Shown here: piece by piece, positions 13,901 through 24,600 of the stretch | Numbering within the stretch: position 1 is the first letter of the stretch | How the letters are laid out: every line of letters starts with the position of its first letter | NCBI GenBank assembly: GCA_949317995.1 | Contig: OX439037.1 | Span: 19,642,324-19,706,323, forward strand | DNA from: Acholoe squamosa | Taxonomy: Eukaryota; Annelida; Polychaeta; Phyllodocida; Polynoidae | Direction: 5' to 3' | DNA: 64,000 nucleotides | The notes under the pieces: generated by a model | Seen by the model: only the letters and a program-made list of their open reading frames with translations | What the model was told of the DNA's origin: nothing | The model's database searches: none | Translations under genes and position numbers: made by a program

Positions 13901-16900
13901 CGATCAAACAGCCTCCTGTATTGTGAGTTAACCTATATATCCCGTATATAAAACCATGCAAATCATATGTTAATACTCAGGTAATCACGTAGGACTCAAT
14001 TAAGAGAGGCCATAAGTAGAGTTATTCAACAACAAAAAACAGCAACAACCAAGAACTGAGAATTTAAGCAGGGGTAGGGGGTAATGATCCGTAATGACGC
14101 GGAGATAGGGGGTAATCAGTCTACTGTTAACGGGTCGTATGCATACCCGCTACTCAGCCCTAGCACAGGCTTGAAAATCATGAAAATCAAAGCATGGGAA
14201 TGGGGGAGGGGGGGTGGCGGCTTCACGAAAAATAAGTTTTAATTAAAAAAAAAAAAACTAAAAAAAAACCACGGTTCCCGCAAAATCCTCAAACTCAAAT
14301 TCCATGACATTTCCATGAAAAAATGACATTAGTAGACTGACGTTGTTAGTTTATATTGTCAAATGGGCTTGGTTCCGCGGCAAAATTTCTGCGATTGAGG
14401 TGGGAGAGATTATTGTACGTTCCATGGATTTTGCAATAAATATTTACCTTTCCTAATTTGCATGACATTCCATTGACTTTCCCTGACAACCTTTTTTTTA
14501 TTTTTTATTCCATGATATTCCATGACTTTCCATGACAACTTTCTATTTTTATTCCATGACTTATCATGGCGCGTGAGAACCTTGCGATTCATTTATCTCC
14601 TCATTGTCATAAAAGACTGTGTTAATATCCTCCCGTATGAAAGCAGGCCCCCATAGAAAACACGAATATCTTCAAACCTACCTGTCCAGAACCTTGCATC
14701 TTGTTGGTGAGTTTGACCTTGGAGAATGAGACAGGTTCCTTCATCCAATGTGCCCCAAAGTTGGGGCTGTCAGGGTGGACGTAGGCCGTGTTTGGGGAGG
14801 CGGGTTCCGCCTTGCCCCCTGCCACCCACTCGCCGTTAACGTACTTCCACCTGTGGCCGTCCACGGGCACAAAGTCTGCTACCACTGAGTAGATAGCAGT
14901 GGGATCCAGGCCTGTGATGGTCACCCTCTTCACTGGGAACATCCGCCTGGAGAGAAGTGAAAAGAATTTAAGCTATTTGTACAAATGAGCTGGGATAGCA
15001 AGGGTCAAGTAAGAGAAAGTAGCACTACAAGTGAGTCTGTGGTTTCCCCTCTGCAAATGAAATGATTAAGTGAATGGAAAAATAGAGAAAATAATTCTCA
15101 ATGTATAAATTGCCACTTCAGAAAAGAATGTCTAGACCTGGGTTTTTCCTAGCCATAGCTCAGATCCTGTTGAGATTTTCAATGAAACTTACAATAAACA
15201 TTAATCTTATAAAGACGACTCCGTGTCAAAATATTTCTACACAGGGTATAGCATACACTTGTAGAGTTTGGTTCTAAAGCGAAATAAAGACCATTTTGAA
15301 AAAAAAGAAGAGATTTTCAAGATTGCAATTCATAATTTAACAGATGGGTAAATATAATACAGGAATTTTATTCTCTGGGATTTATGCTTTGCAGCTATCA
15401 AACGAGGCTCTATCATTGAAAATACTAAAACAAGCTGGGATGTTGCTGAAAATGGCTAAATGACACTTTTGTATCACCCATGTGGGATGTCTTCACATAC
15501 ATGTGAAAAGGGACCTCCTGTTGTTCCTATATAGAATAGGCCAAGTGGGTAAGCACACTGCCATGAAGGTGTAAGTAAATAAGTCCAGGGAATAGAAAAC
15601 ATTTAAACTGAGAAAATAGCTTCTTCTTGTATATTCAACAGTTTTAGAGATAGTGGCTGTCTAAACTAGAATATTTCCTTTTCAAATGCAGTTTTGTTTC
15701 TGTGGGGTCGGGGGTGGGGGGCAACTACCTGTCATTATATCAATGCTAAAGACCCATGAGTAAACCACTAATACAACTGTCCAATATTCCATCTGCTAAA
15801 CCCAATTAGAGGTATAACAGAAGTATAATATTCTACTATAACAGTGCATCTTTTCGCTCAGTCATAATAATCACTATAATCAAACTTCACGTAGAAGTGT
15901 CTCTATCATTTGGATTTACCATTGTCTTTCTGTTAGTGTTTAAGTTTTATATGTAGAATGTCAACTTAAGTCAGTAGAATATCAACTTTTAACCCTGGAG
16001 ACTAGACCCTGGCCTTCTAGGTGTACCATAGACCTGCCCCCTCCCCTCCCCTACACCAGGGGGCGATTCAGCATGGCTGTGTCACGTGATGAACAAACAT
16101 GGCGTCCATGTGTTGTGTTCTCTTGTTATGATCCTTACTTTACATCTGTATATTTGACCAATGGGTTTACTTCGTCTCCAGTCTATACCATGGCATAGTC
16201 CCACACCTAGACACAGAGAGTATACTATATAAAATACTGACCAGTGGTGTTAATTCTATCTAAACTCTCACGTGTATATAATATCTACAGTGGGGAATTA
16301 TCACGTAGCCCAAGTCTGCTTTGATCATTCGGACCACAGTTTATTTTTGTATATTTTTAGATTTATTTGTTATTTCTGTGAGAGGGGAAAATCAATTCAT
16401 GTGATGTGATGGAATGCTAATAGTTTAGATATCGACAATAAGGACAAAAAGTTTTGTTTCCGGTCGACCGACCTACCTCAGTCAAACAGGGTCGATCTCA
16501 GAATTTATGAGGGAAATTTTCATAAATTTGTCAATTTTTATCATAATTTATTCATATTTTTCATTTTTCCCCATATTTTTCATATCTTTGGATTTTCTTT
16601 GTGTCCAAATGAAGAATCGAAGATTTGGACTCAAGCTTTCTATGAATTGACTGGTAAAATAGATTAAATGCATATGCCTCAGAAAAAAAAAAAAAAAAAT
16701 CCGACCTACCTAACTCAACTTTTTGGACCATGTTACCGGAAACTTACAATTTTTTTTAGGCATAAGGAGAGGTTGCGAACTAGTGAAAACTGAATGAGTA
16801 AATCTAAAGATTACATAGTCTCAACTCAACTGATGAATCTTTCCTTTGTGCACCCTTTCGTTGGGTTTACGAGAAAAAATAAGTCACACAATTCTACTGA

Positions 16901-19900
16901 AATTACCGGTAATAACAATTTGTATATGAGAAAGAATCGTTATTTTGACAAGTTTCAGATTTTATTAGTATCACACTCCCGGGATCACACTACTTAGCAT
17001 TTCGTGCTAATAGCTACAAAGCATTTGTGTCTGTGTAGGTAGCTTGACAAGTTGACAGTTTCCCTGTGACTTTATCTCCAATACAGGACAGAGTCAGGTA
17101 ATTAATTGCTTATTTGGCCCTGGTAAATACCACATTTAGTGGTCGGAAACAGCCCCAAGGCAATATTGATTAGACACCATGCAGTAGGTCTATAAGCATG
17201 TACCCCCCCCCCCCGACTCACGCAGTCCTTCTCCAGACAATGACTATAGCCCAGCCCCTGCACTTACTGACTGTAGGGTACGTCACCTGCTTTACCAAAA
17301 ACCTGAAATAAGGGCCTTTTTTCAGAAATTTCCAATGTCCTTGACTACTAATCCACAATAAGGGGTATTTTTCTCTAAAAATGTCCGTGGATTTTTAAAG
17401 GAGGGGTCATTTTCATCTAAAAAAAATCAATGGATTTCAAAATAAGGGGTAAGATTGTATGGTTAGCAGAAATGAGTTTGATGGGCAGTGATCTATTCCA
17501 CAGAATGATTCATGATGACTAATGATAGATACATGTGATTGACTGTCAAAGGGATGCCTTTATAAGCCTTAAAAGTATGTCAATGTTTTCAAAAATAAGG
17601 GGTATTTTTAGGGCTCAAAAATCAGTGTTTTCTTAGAATAAGAGGTGTAATTTCAGCCCAAAATCAGTAAATAAGGGGTACTTTTGAAAGCTGGTAACGC
17701 AGGTGACGTACCCTTTTGTTAGAGAGTGCAGGGGCTGGGGACTGTAGTCCTTTCGGAGTGATGTATCTATGTAACTATATGTCACTGGAACTCGCTAAAA
17801 CATAGATGAATGAATGGTTTTCACTTTACTATTTAAGGGGATAATATTGTATTTTCAGATATTAGATGGACATTGTTCTACTTTTTCAACGTTTCCACAA
17901 TGCTTTCTGGTGCTCAGATATTCGTTCCTAGGCTCTGAGGTTCTGTCGATCCTTGGTCCTCGTAAAAAAAAAAGCTGCGAAATTACAATTTTGACTTATG
18001 GAAGTATCAAAATGTGCTATCAATCTCAAAGATGCAGGTATTGCCTCTTCTTTATAGAAAGAGAAGTTGCGTTGGTGTGTGAAAAAGAAAAAAAAAACAC
18101 CACACTAGAGACGATGGTATAGTGAGTGGGGACGGGCGCGTCCAGGTTAAGGGCGCTGCACTGCGGCGGCGCCCTCCTTGTGACGCCCGGCGCGTGCTCA
18201 CCTGCAGCCCGTCACCCCATCCAGGTAAACCCGGTCTGTGGACACCGCGCTCCGCCGCCAGGACTCGCCAACATGGTACATTGATCATTGGCATAGTATA
18301 AACTGACAAACTTTCCAAAGGCCAAATCATTGTGGTTCTAAAAAAACAGGGGAGCATTTTCCACCAAAACTAGGGCCCATATTAGGACCGATTTAGGCTC
18401 AAAATGGGGCCAATAAGGGGAATAAAGAAAAAAAAAGGAAGGAGGGGAGGGGGTTGCGCCCTTCAGTGAGTAATTTATTATTCGGAGGAGAAGGCGCGGC
18501 CCAAAAAAGCAGAGGTGCGCACCCCTCCTCCCTATTTTTTCCACCAGAGCTAGGGTCTTACTGAATTTAGGACATGTGGCTAATGAAGGAAATAAAGACA
18601 AAAAGGATGGGCGCTGTCGGGCACTGTCCCGCCTCTTTAGCCCGCCCCCACCCCCATGGCGACCATGGCCATTGGCGTCATAACAACACAGGATATGACT
18701 ATGAGCACAACTTTACCAGCGCACAGTTACAACAGGAGATGACTTGTGCTCTTTTTCAAATGTCCTGTTAAGATGTACATAAAAAGTACATAAACTCCCA
18801 CAGGTGTCGCTCAGGCCCATATCCATGGCTGATTATCTCTTTGAAGGCCGTCTGAGGACACCTCAAAGACACAGCCCTCAAAGTGCACCTGGGTGTGATA
18901 CCACAGATAAGGAGGCAGTTAAGACTTGTCTGAAATGTGATAACAAACATTAAAGTGGTGTGATTCAAGACCCACCCTGCCACACACATGGTATCCGCCC
19001 TACCCACTCCACCACAGGTTTCCGCTTCCGGTTTTTCATTGCGCCAATACCCGCCATGTTACGGAACAAGGGGATTCCCGTGCACCCCTATCTAAAGTAT
19101 CTCTCCTGGTGAAACTCCCGTTCATTAACCCTTTTAAGACTGCATATTAGTAAATCAATTTATGGCTGATGTCCATTTATCGCCGTGGTGCATGACTCAA
19201 GAGATGCCACTCACTGCCTTATAAAAAACAGAAAGGTCTATGCTTTTGGACACCTTTCCGCTAAAAATTGATGAAATTGAATACAGTAATTAACATTTAT
19301 TGAAAACCAGGAATTCCTGGTAAACTCGGAAGAGTTGCATCTCTGATATTAAATATAGCCTTGTTGAGTCGCCCTTCAAGAGTTGTAATGGTACAAATAA
19401 TGAGGACAAGGTCACGTTAAAATGGCGGAATGAAATCTCCTATTCATAAAGATAATTATTGATGAAAAATGATAATAGTATGCCTGCTATCAACCGGGGG
19501 CGTCCCCTGCGTCCAGTCCCTCGACACTGCTGTCACCTCCAGGATGCAGAAGGCACATGCAGATCCAGAGGAGTAGAAATCAAGTTTCATCTCAAGATTC
19601 AAAGATATATCGTGCAGAGTATTAGATATAGACACATGGTCTGTCAGAGTAGAATCCCCCTCCCGAATCTCCTGTACATTGCATGTGTTTCTGTGATGTT
19701 GATATATCTGACACAATATATTTTTTTTTTCTGGTAGGCCTAGCTGTTCGCTGAAATGGCCAAAATGATCCCACCCACTCGGTCTACTCCCCTCCATATA
19801 TCGTTGAAGTCGCAAATTTACTGCATCTCGGCCATAAATTTCAAAATAATTTAAAGTAAATGTGAAAAAGGGATCTCCTCCTCTCAGCACAACCACATCG

Positions 19901-20542
19901 ATATTTGATATCATGTTTGATATCATATTTTTCGTTTTTAACAACATTATTAAAGCCCAACCCCAGATAAAATGGCATTTTCCTGCTCAAAATCACAATG
20001 TTTGACACGGAATTGCCAAATTACACAGATTATAGTATGCATCTGGTTTAACATGAGAAACATTTACATCTAATGATCTATCATCAACTGAAAGTGAAAC
20101 ACGACAAAGAAGCAACGTTTGGCAAAAGGCGGATACATTTGACCACTTGACGAACAAAATTCATATTTATTAACGCTGAGAAGCACTACCAAGTAACCAA
20201 GCAATTAAAAAAAAAAAAATAGCGATGAACTTGAGGGTCGCGATGTATTTTGCCGCATGCCTATGCCAGCCCCCCCCCCTCCCCACGACACAGACACACG
20301 TTAATATCCACAGGTAAATAAGAAGTAGAACAAGAACACCTGTGTATCTCTCACCTGCCTGACTTGGTGACGATCATCTCATTGGTAAGCACCTGGAACT
20401 TGGACCAGAGTTCTCTGTCCTCCAGGGTGACATTAAGTCTCTTCTCTGTAGGGTCTCCCTTGTCCCTTCCTGCGGCCATCTCACTGTCCACAGCTTTCAG
20501 TAACTCCCCCATCTCAGCAGGGTTGGCCTTCATCTCAGGCAT
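1..20542 (-). CDS. Bra: Brachyury (T-box) transcription factor gene, 3' end outside window
   Basis: Brachyury proteins are nuclear T-box DNA-binding regulators of mesoderm, blastopore and notochord programmes that bind AGGTGTGA-type sites. Eight coding exons can be joined with matching phases: 20355-20542, 14682-14946, 10658-10798, 9703-9764, 9185-9255, 6237-6335, 3592-3783 and <1-477 (1495 nt, at least 498 residues). The T domain lies at about residues 39-219 and reads through [82 protein letters not shown]. Seeing [10 protein letters not shown], the FGAHWMK block and a following CDR..LRDHR..PY block together points to Brachyury rather than Tbx1/2/6/20-type genes. The domain is fairly divergent: [20 protein letters not shown] replaces the usual LKVNVSGLDP..MYSFLLDF type. 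Introns are 0.4-5.4 kb. The C-terminal half is Ala/His/Thr-rich. Family assignment is very secure; exon 6 and the start codon are the least certain parts. Confidence 0.93.
478..3591 (-). other. Brachyury intron 7
   Basis: About 3.1 kb. GC-rich with C-runs in the first 1.6 kb, AT-rich after that. One T-box half-site, TCACACCT, at about 1458. I see no exon, transposon end or RNA gene. Confidence 0.7.
3592..3783 (-). CDS. Bra: Brachyury coding exon 7
   Basis: Acceptor ATTACAG|TGACC and donor CATG|GTGAGT, phase 1 at both ends. It opens [20 protein letters not shown] and includes [20 protein letters not shown], matching the conserved CDRY..LR.HR..PYPSPY block of Brachyury transactivation regions. 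It has an alanine run of six. Confidence 0.85.
3784..6236 (-). other. Brachyury intron 6
   Basis: About 2.5 kb. Holds a short tandem duplication (4441-4573) and a G-run near 5060-5074. Nothing else recognised. Confidence 0.6.
4441..4573. repeat. Imperfect tandem duplication, two units
   Basis: CCCTGACACTACGACCT ... ATCTCCCACACAGGAGG ... GGTGGGCCATTCTCAC at 4441-4502 recurs at 4518-4574 with small changes (CCCTGACACTATGACCT, CCCACACAGAGGGCATGG). Confidence 0.75.
6237..6335 (-). CDS. Bra: Brachyury coding exon 6 (probable)
   Basis: Phase 1 to phase 1, 99 nt, between acceptor ACCACAG|TCTG and donor ACAG|GTACGG. It would encode a Ser/Pro stretch and end SPHWTLIPT, which I read as a diverged form of the SQWGWLLPG block found here in Brachyury proteins. 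The donor and frame fit exon 7; the acceptor is less certain and a shorter exon is possible. Confidence 0.55.
6336..9184 (-). other. Brachyury intron 5
   Basis: About 2.8 kb, AT-rich. Contains one copy of the dispersed hairpin repeat (7147-7207) and TCACACCT half-sites near 6651 and 9055. No exon recognised. Confidence 0.6.
7147..7207. repeat. Dispersed hairpin repeat, copy 1
   Basis: ATGATGCACCAATGCAGCAC on the left and CACCAGCACTGCTATGATGC on the right form an imperfect stem around a short loop. Same family as the copies at 22138, 43610, 43700, 48001, 54709, 55521 and 59191. Confidence 0.75.
9185..9255 (-). CDS. Bra: Brachyury coding exon 5
   Basis: Acceptor CTTCAG|ACCTG and donor CACT|GTAAGT. 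Completes DAKER and continues [20 protein letters not shown], corresponding to the RSDHKE-type linker that follows the T domain in Brachyury. Starts in phase 2 and ends in phase 1. Confidence 0.85.
9256..10657 (-). other. Brachyury introns 4 and 3 (around exon 4)
   Basis: Intron 4 (9256-9702) and intron 3 (9765-10657). AT-rich, with no repeat or RNA gene that I can recognise. Confidence 0.6.
9703..9764 (-). CDS. Bra: Brachyury coding exon 4 (end of T domain)
   Basis: A 62-nt exon, too short for a normal ORF search. Acceptor TCGCAG|ATCACA, donor AAG|GTTCGT (a weaker donor). Encodes [20 protein letters not shown] plus two bases of Arg, the invariant C-terminal helix of the T domain that contacts the DNA minor groove. 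Confidence 0.95.
10658..10798 (-). CDS. Bra: Brachyury coding exon 3 (T domain)
   Basis: Acceptor ATTACAG|ATCATG and donor GAG|GTAAGTG. Exactly 47 codons, [19 protein letters not shown] to TAYQNEE. The loop [10 protein letters not shown] is longer and more charged than the GGPQR-type loop I know from vertebrate Brachyury. Phase 0 at both ends. Confidence 0.95.
10922..10996. repeat. (TA)n microsatellite
   Basis: Uninterrupted TA dinucleotides of about 75 bp within Brachyury intron 2. Confidence 0.98.
11480..11535. repeat. 28-bp direct repeat, two units
   Basis: TTTACCCTTTAAAGGGTGAA followed by GGGTTGC occurs twice head to tail. CCCTTTAAAGGG is itself palindromic, and TTAACCCTTTAA-type words recur next to hairpin repeats elsewhere in the window. 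Confidence 0.85.
11668..11706. repeat. Dispersed hairpin repeat, half copy
   Basis: CAGCACTGCACTGGTGCATC with ATGACG: the right arm of the dispersed hairpin family, with the left arm decayed. Confidence 0.55.
12760..13030. repeat. Purine-rich (AG/GGACAGA) low-complexity tract
   Basis: About 270 bp of nearly pure purine on the plus strand, with degenerate GGACAGAG / GGGAGAGG units. It makes false open frames on both strands. Confidence 0.8.
14682..14946 (-). CDS. Bra: Brachyury coding exon 2 (T domain core)
   Basis: Acceptor CTCTCCAG|GCGG and donor CAG|GTAGGT. Encodes residues 63-151, from [16 protein letters not shown] to [14 protein letters not shown]. It includes the DNA-contacting and dimer-forming parts of the T domain ([30 protein letters not shown]). 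Starts in phase 2 and ends in phase 0, matching exons 1 and 3. Confidence 0.95.
16456..16743 (+). mobile_element. MITE with GTTTCCGGT/ACCGGAAAC ends, copy A
   Basis: Starts GTTTCCGGTCGACCGACC and ends TGGACCATGTTACCGGAAAC. The interior holds CCGACCTACCT near both ends and an AT-rich centre with repeated TTTTCAT words. A second copy in opposite orientation is at 21333-21656. 288 bp, non-coding. No clear target duplication. Confidence 0.75.
17250..17739. mobile_element. MITE with about 48-bp imperfect TIRs, hAT-like target duplication
   Basis: The left end CCCAGCCCCTGCACT, then GGGTACGTCACCTGC and TTACCA, is mirrored at the right end with only a few mismatches. Flanks GACTATAG and GACTGTAG are a 7/8 match, consistent with an 8-bp target duplication of hAT type. 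The interior repeats AATAAGGGGTATTTTT. Non-coding. Confidence 0.8.
18355..18600. repeat. Two-unit direct repeat of about 185 bp period
   Basis: TTTTCCACCAAAACTAGGG ... AATAAAGAAAAAAAAAGGA at 18357-18440 recurs from 18536 as TTTTCCACCAGAGCTAGGG ... AATAAAGACAAAAAGGA. Non-coding and decayed. Confidence 0.6.
19456..19947 (-). other. Unrecognised 163-codon open frame in Brachyury intron 1
   Basis: One uninterrupted frame on the same strand as the host gene. It contains [20 protein letters not shown] and [21 protein letters not shown] see no known domain, signal peptide or clear splice boundaries. It could be chance, a transposon remnant or a nested gene; coding status is unproven. Confidence 0.2.
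20355..20542 (-). CDS. Bra: Brachyury coding exon 1
   Basis: Encodes residues 1-62 plus two bases of an Arg codon. The chosen start at 20542 gives [18 protein letters not shown]; the next ATG (20533) is also possible, and the frame stays open upstream to about 20602 without a better [23 protein letters not shown] is the conserved Brachyury lead-in, and [21 protein letters not shown] begins the T domain. The donor is AG|GTGAGA, phase 2, the usual position just before RRMFPV. Confidence 0.9.
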
Positions 20543-21000
20543 ATCTATATTATCTCTATATCCCCACTGGTTAAACTTGGGACACCTTTGTACAGTAGAC
20601 ACTATAGGCTGGTATCCCCCAGCATGGACCTATGTTAAGTATAGGAGGTGTATATTAGAAGTCTATAGTGTATGTGGTACTGTAGGATCCTCCTGTGGTA
20701 TGTTGTAGATTGACTTTGATCCTGGAGTGTCTAGATATCCAGGTGTGAGTGAAGTAGGGGTATTAATATCCTCCAGTGGCTGGTCTATGATAGTAGTAGT
20801 TGGCTGTAGTGTATAATAGTAGCCAGGATCAGGCACGAGTAGTGTGATAGTAGCAGTAGCTGTCCAAGTGTTAAGGCCTACTGACTATTGTGATATCACA
20901 GATAGGTATTATAAGGCCCTCTCTGAGTGGCCGACCTCCTGGAGTGTTCGTGTGATAGATAGTATGTGAGTGCGTGGTGGATATGTGGTGTAGCATGGAG
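20543..21000 (-). promoter_or_regulatory. Brachyury 5' flank / 5' UTR region
   Basis: The first few hundred bases upstream of the chosen start. No sure TATA box or initiator could be assigned. A T-box half-site lies in it (20741-20748). The stretch is rich in TAGTAGT-type repeats (20770-20860). The real transcription start may be further upstream. Confidence 0.35.
20741..20748 (+). promoter_or_regulatory. T-box half-site AGGTGTGA
   Basis: Exact AGGTGTGA about 200 bp upstream of the Brachyury start codon. This is the consensus half-site bound by T-box factors including Brachyury, so autoregulation is conceivable. An 8-mer arises by chance fairly often, and other copies exist in the window. 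Confidence 0.35.
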
Positions 21001-21332
21001 CTTTGGACAGCACCCGTGTCGCCCCCTACAGCAGAGACGTGGAACTAGAGCCTGGAGGGAGGGACGCGGGTTGGTGGCTGGTGTGTGACAGGTGGGGCGT
21101 CTGGTGTGAGTACGATCGCCATGTCATACGGTCCCTCCCACCCCCACCCCCTCCCACCTACCATCCACCCTATCCCCACCCCTGTCATTACAAGCCCCAA
21201 GATCCCCATCCTCTCAGGTTTGTCAGACCCCTCCCCCATCGGGCAATCACAAAAATGACCTTTTTAAAGAAAATATCTTCTAAAGAAAAATAAAAAAGGC
21301 AACGGTCATCTCTAAGGCCAAAAAAATTGCAA

Positions 21333-21656
21333 GTTTCCGGTAACATGGTACAAAAAGTTGATGTAGGTAGGTTGGATTTTTTTTTTTTTTTTTTTTTTTT
21401 GCTGACAAATATGTTGGCCGAAATATTTAGTTTTTATCATTGATGAGATCAATATTAGCTATCATACCTGCCAAAATGTATAAAGCTTCAGTATAAAACT
21501 AGGGTTCCTTGCTTGCATGGAAGGGAAATCTTAAGATACTAAAAATATGAAATGAATGTGAAAAATTATGAATAATATTGAAAAAATTATGAAAAATTTC
21601 TTCATAAATTCTGAGGTCGGCCCTGTTTGGCTGAGGTAGGTCGGGTTACCGGAAAT
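21333..21656 (-). mobile_element. MITE with GTTTCCGGT/ACCGGAAA ends, copy B
   Basis: Begins GTTTCCGGTAACATGGTAC and ends GAGGTAGGTCGGGTTACCGG. Read on the minus strand it matches copy A (16456-16743), including the AT-rich TGAAAAAATTATGA centre. Contains a T run of about 26. It lies about 0.8 kb upstream of the Brachyury start. Confidence 0.75.
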
Positions 21657-24600
21657 CAACCATTTTTTTTTGCCTAAGCAGGAAGCAAAATACAAAGCTC
21701 CCTGTCTCCATCGCCTACACCCTACCCCAAGGGTACATATATCTCATCGCAATCACTCGGTGATTAGCCTCAGTACTCAAAGAAGAAAAGATCCATTTTA
21801 CTTTGATAGAGACTACTGGTAGTACAACCGACATCACCAATTTGCCATTTGCCATAACTCATGAAGGTTTGGTAACTGTTCCTTTTGTACATTTTGTATG
21901 AAAAAACTTTAATAATGAAAGGGAAATAAAACGCATTCCATCACATACCGAGAAGTAAAATTCAAAATACCATGTTTATGTCCCTTGGGATATTTGACGT
22001 TTTATTTCAATTTCAGTAACCCCTCCCCTCCATTCCCACATTCTTACCCCCGGGCCTTACCCTGGACCCCCTAGGTCTATTCACTGATATTTTTTTTAAA
22101 TAGCTGCAAGATTCCGCAGATTTAGCACCTTCGTCGTCATGATGCACTATTGCAGCGCTGCTAAGTCCATTGGCTAGCATTGCACTGGTGCATCATGCCG
22201 ACACTTCTGATGTACAAATTCAGTATGACCACCAGTTGGCATAATACAAACGTATACATTGAATGGTTCTGCGGACCTTGAGTGGTTATGTTCTTCTCTA
22301 TGTGACCAGTAAGAGGCAGGTATGTGACCACAGTTAGGAGAGCTTTGTTTACAAATCTATAATTCGTCTGATGGTATGTACAGGGGGTGTCTTTGATCCT
22401 TGCCGCCCCTAGTCTGTTTCAGACATACCTATATACATACACACATCAGTAGTTTTATTGGTTCTTGCCGCTGTCAGATTTATATTATAACGGCACTGTG
22501 TAGGACTAATGCAGGTTCATACTCCCAAATCTCATACAGGAAAAGCCAACGTGTAGCCTACATTGTGATTCACAGGATCGAGTCATGGAATCCGGGTATA
22601 GAATGAGGAATAAACTATTAAAGTCTTTAAAATTGCACAGGCATTCTTCAAGAATCTTTCCTGAATACCTTTAAATATCAAAACTTGAAACTTTGAGGTC
22701 CACGCACTACCTCGTTGACTCTAAGTTAACCCTGATGTAAAGTCCTCAAATTATCTGAAAATGCTCCAGTAGCTTCCAATCTCTTTTTCGTGAAATATCG
22801 CGAAGTGTTCAGATTTTCTGGTTCGGTCGATAGCCTGGAATACGTTATTTTTACCCATTACAGAATTGGGATCATAACTTTACTGAAACTTGACCAAAGC
22901 ATTACCACAAACAGGGCTCCTTTTCCTTTTCATTGTTTTATTTGGGTTTCTTTGATGACACTCGACCAAAGGCTCGAAATCTGTAGTATGTCGACCCAGA
23001 CGTGTTGCCCACAGTGGTCACACGGATTTAGGAGCGTCGTGCGCCCTGCAGCAGACGACAAACGCCCGCAGCAGACGACCTTCGCGTGAAATTGGCGCGT
23101 TTTCCGTCGCCGCGCGTCCGGGGCGCGCCCACTCTCCATACGCAAATCCCCTTCTTTATGCCCATCTCCGTGCAGTGAACAACTATGGTTGAAGATCTAC
23201 AAGGCCTATGCTCTCCGCCGTCGAAATGGCCGATACCACGGGCAGCCTGCAGCTATGGGCGCCGGTCTTTTCCCCCACCCTCGCTTCCCCCATATCAATG
23301 CACTAAATCCGCTAAAACAAATTCCACTGAGAGGTCTTAGTGGCGGCGGTCCGTTTCAAGTGTATCATTGTTATTGTTGGGGCGAGTTATTGACTCGGTG
23401 AGTGTTTGCATTAGGTACAGAACATCAAGGCGGGTACGTCACGCTCCGGCTTGGGGCCTTTTTCCTCCTGGCTCTACCCTTACCCCAGAAGGTCAACACT
23501 GCCCAATTGGAGTTTACACAGTGATACATAAGCCACCAGCAAAAGACGCTTACCAGCTAATAATCTACCGTAGTGATCTCCCTGTACCTTTTAATGACAA
23601 GCCTACCAGCCCCCACCCCTTACTCAGAACTGAAGCACGCACACAGCAGTTGAATTATCATAATTTATTAATGAAAAACACGGGCATTGCCTTGTGAAAA
23701 ATCGTATTTAACCTGATAAGTCTAAAGTCAATACTTAAACGGTTCGGTGTATCTGAAATAGATTCAATAACACCACATTGGAAGACTTATTCTAAGCTGA
23801 TTACATATACATTTTCCATGTACTACTAGCCACACTTGGTAGAAATCTAGTATAAGTGTATACAAACATAGGATGGTATTTTAGGTACAATCAGAAGCAA
23901 AGGACATATAGCAAACAAGTTTAAAGATTTTTTTTTCATAGAAGCAATTGCTTTGTAAGGTATCGATATTGAGATATAAAGAAGGTTTTTCTCAGCAGGA
24001 GGTCTCCCTTATACAATGGAGAAGTAAATGTTCAGCTTTAAGACGTGCTGCAATCAGGGCAACAGGTAACAACACAATCAGCTAATATAACATACACCAC
24101 ACGACACATTCCCTGCCAAATCACACAAACTCGACACTGTTTTGCTTGAGAATCTCACGCTCTCTCTCCGCTTGTCGTCTGCTAACTCAAAGCTTACTTT
24201 TGCCCGCGCGCCGCTAATTCGCGAGACGCTCACAAGGTGGCACTGCGGGGCACAGGTGTGGTATGGAAATATGGCGACGTTCTCATTAGAGGAGGGTTCT
24301 CATGTTGAGTGACAACGAAACAAATAACACAGCAGTCTACTGAGACCAGGCCGTATTATTATCAACAAGTGTTTATCACATGCCACCTTTTCCAATCCAC
24401 AATTGATGTAGAGGGGTTCTCAATTCGCTGATATATTGGCTTGTAGATACATTGTATACCCGGTACTTGAGGAGAACTTAGGAAGGATTCCATCTGGTCT
24501 CTTTAATACTTTGCTATATACTGTACTGAGGTGTTCTTGCTCAGACTTAAAGTTATAGATAAAAACTAGAAAAAGGCCCACTGTAGCAATTTAGCCACAA

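Larger units (their letters stand above)
10799..14681 (-). other. Brachyury intron 2
   Basis: About 3.9 kb. Contains a (TA)n tract, two 28-bp tandem units, half of a dispersed hairpin repeat, a purine-rich tract (12760-13030) and a GC-rich imperfect hairpin (13517-13562). No coding exon found. Confidence 0.65.
14947..20354 (-). other. Brachyury intron 1
   Basis: About 5.4 kb, the largest intron. Contains two MITEs (16456-16743 and 17250-17739), a two-unit repeat (18355-18600) and an unexplained open frame (19456-19947). First introns of developmental regulators often carry enhancers, but I cannot show one here. Confidence 0.65.
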
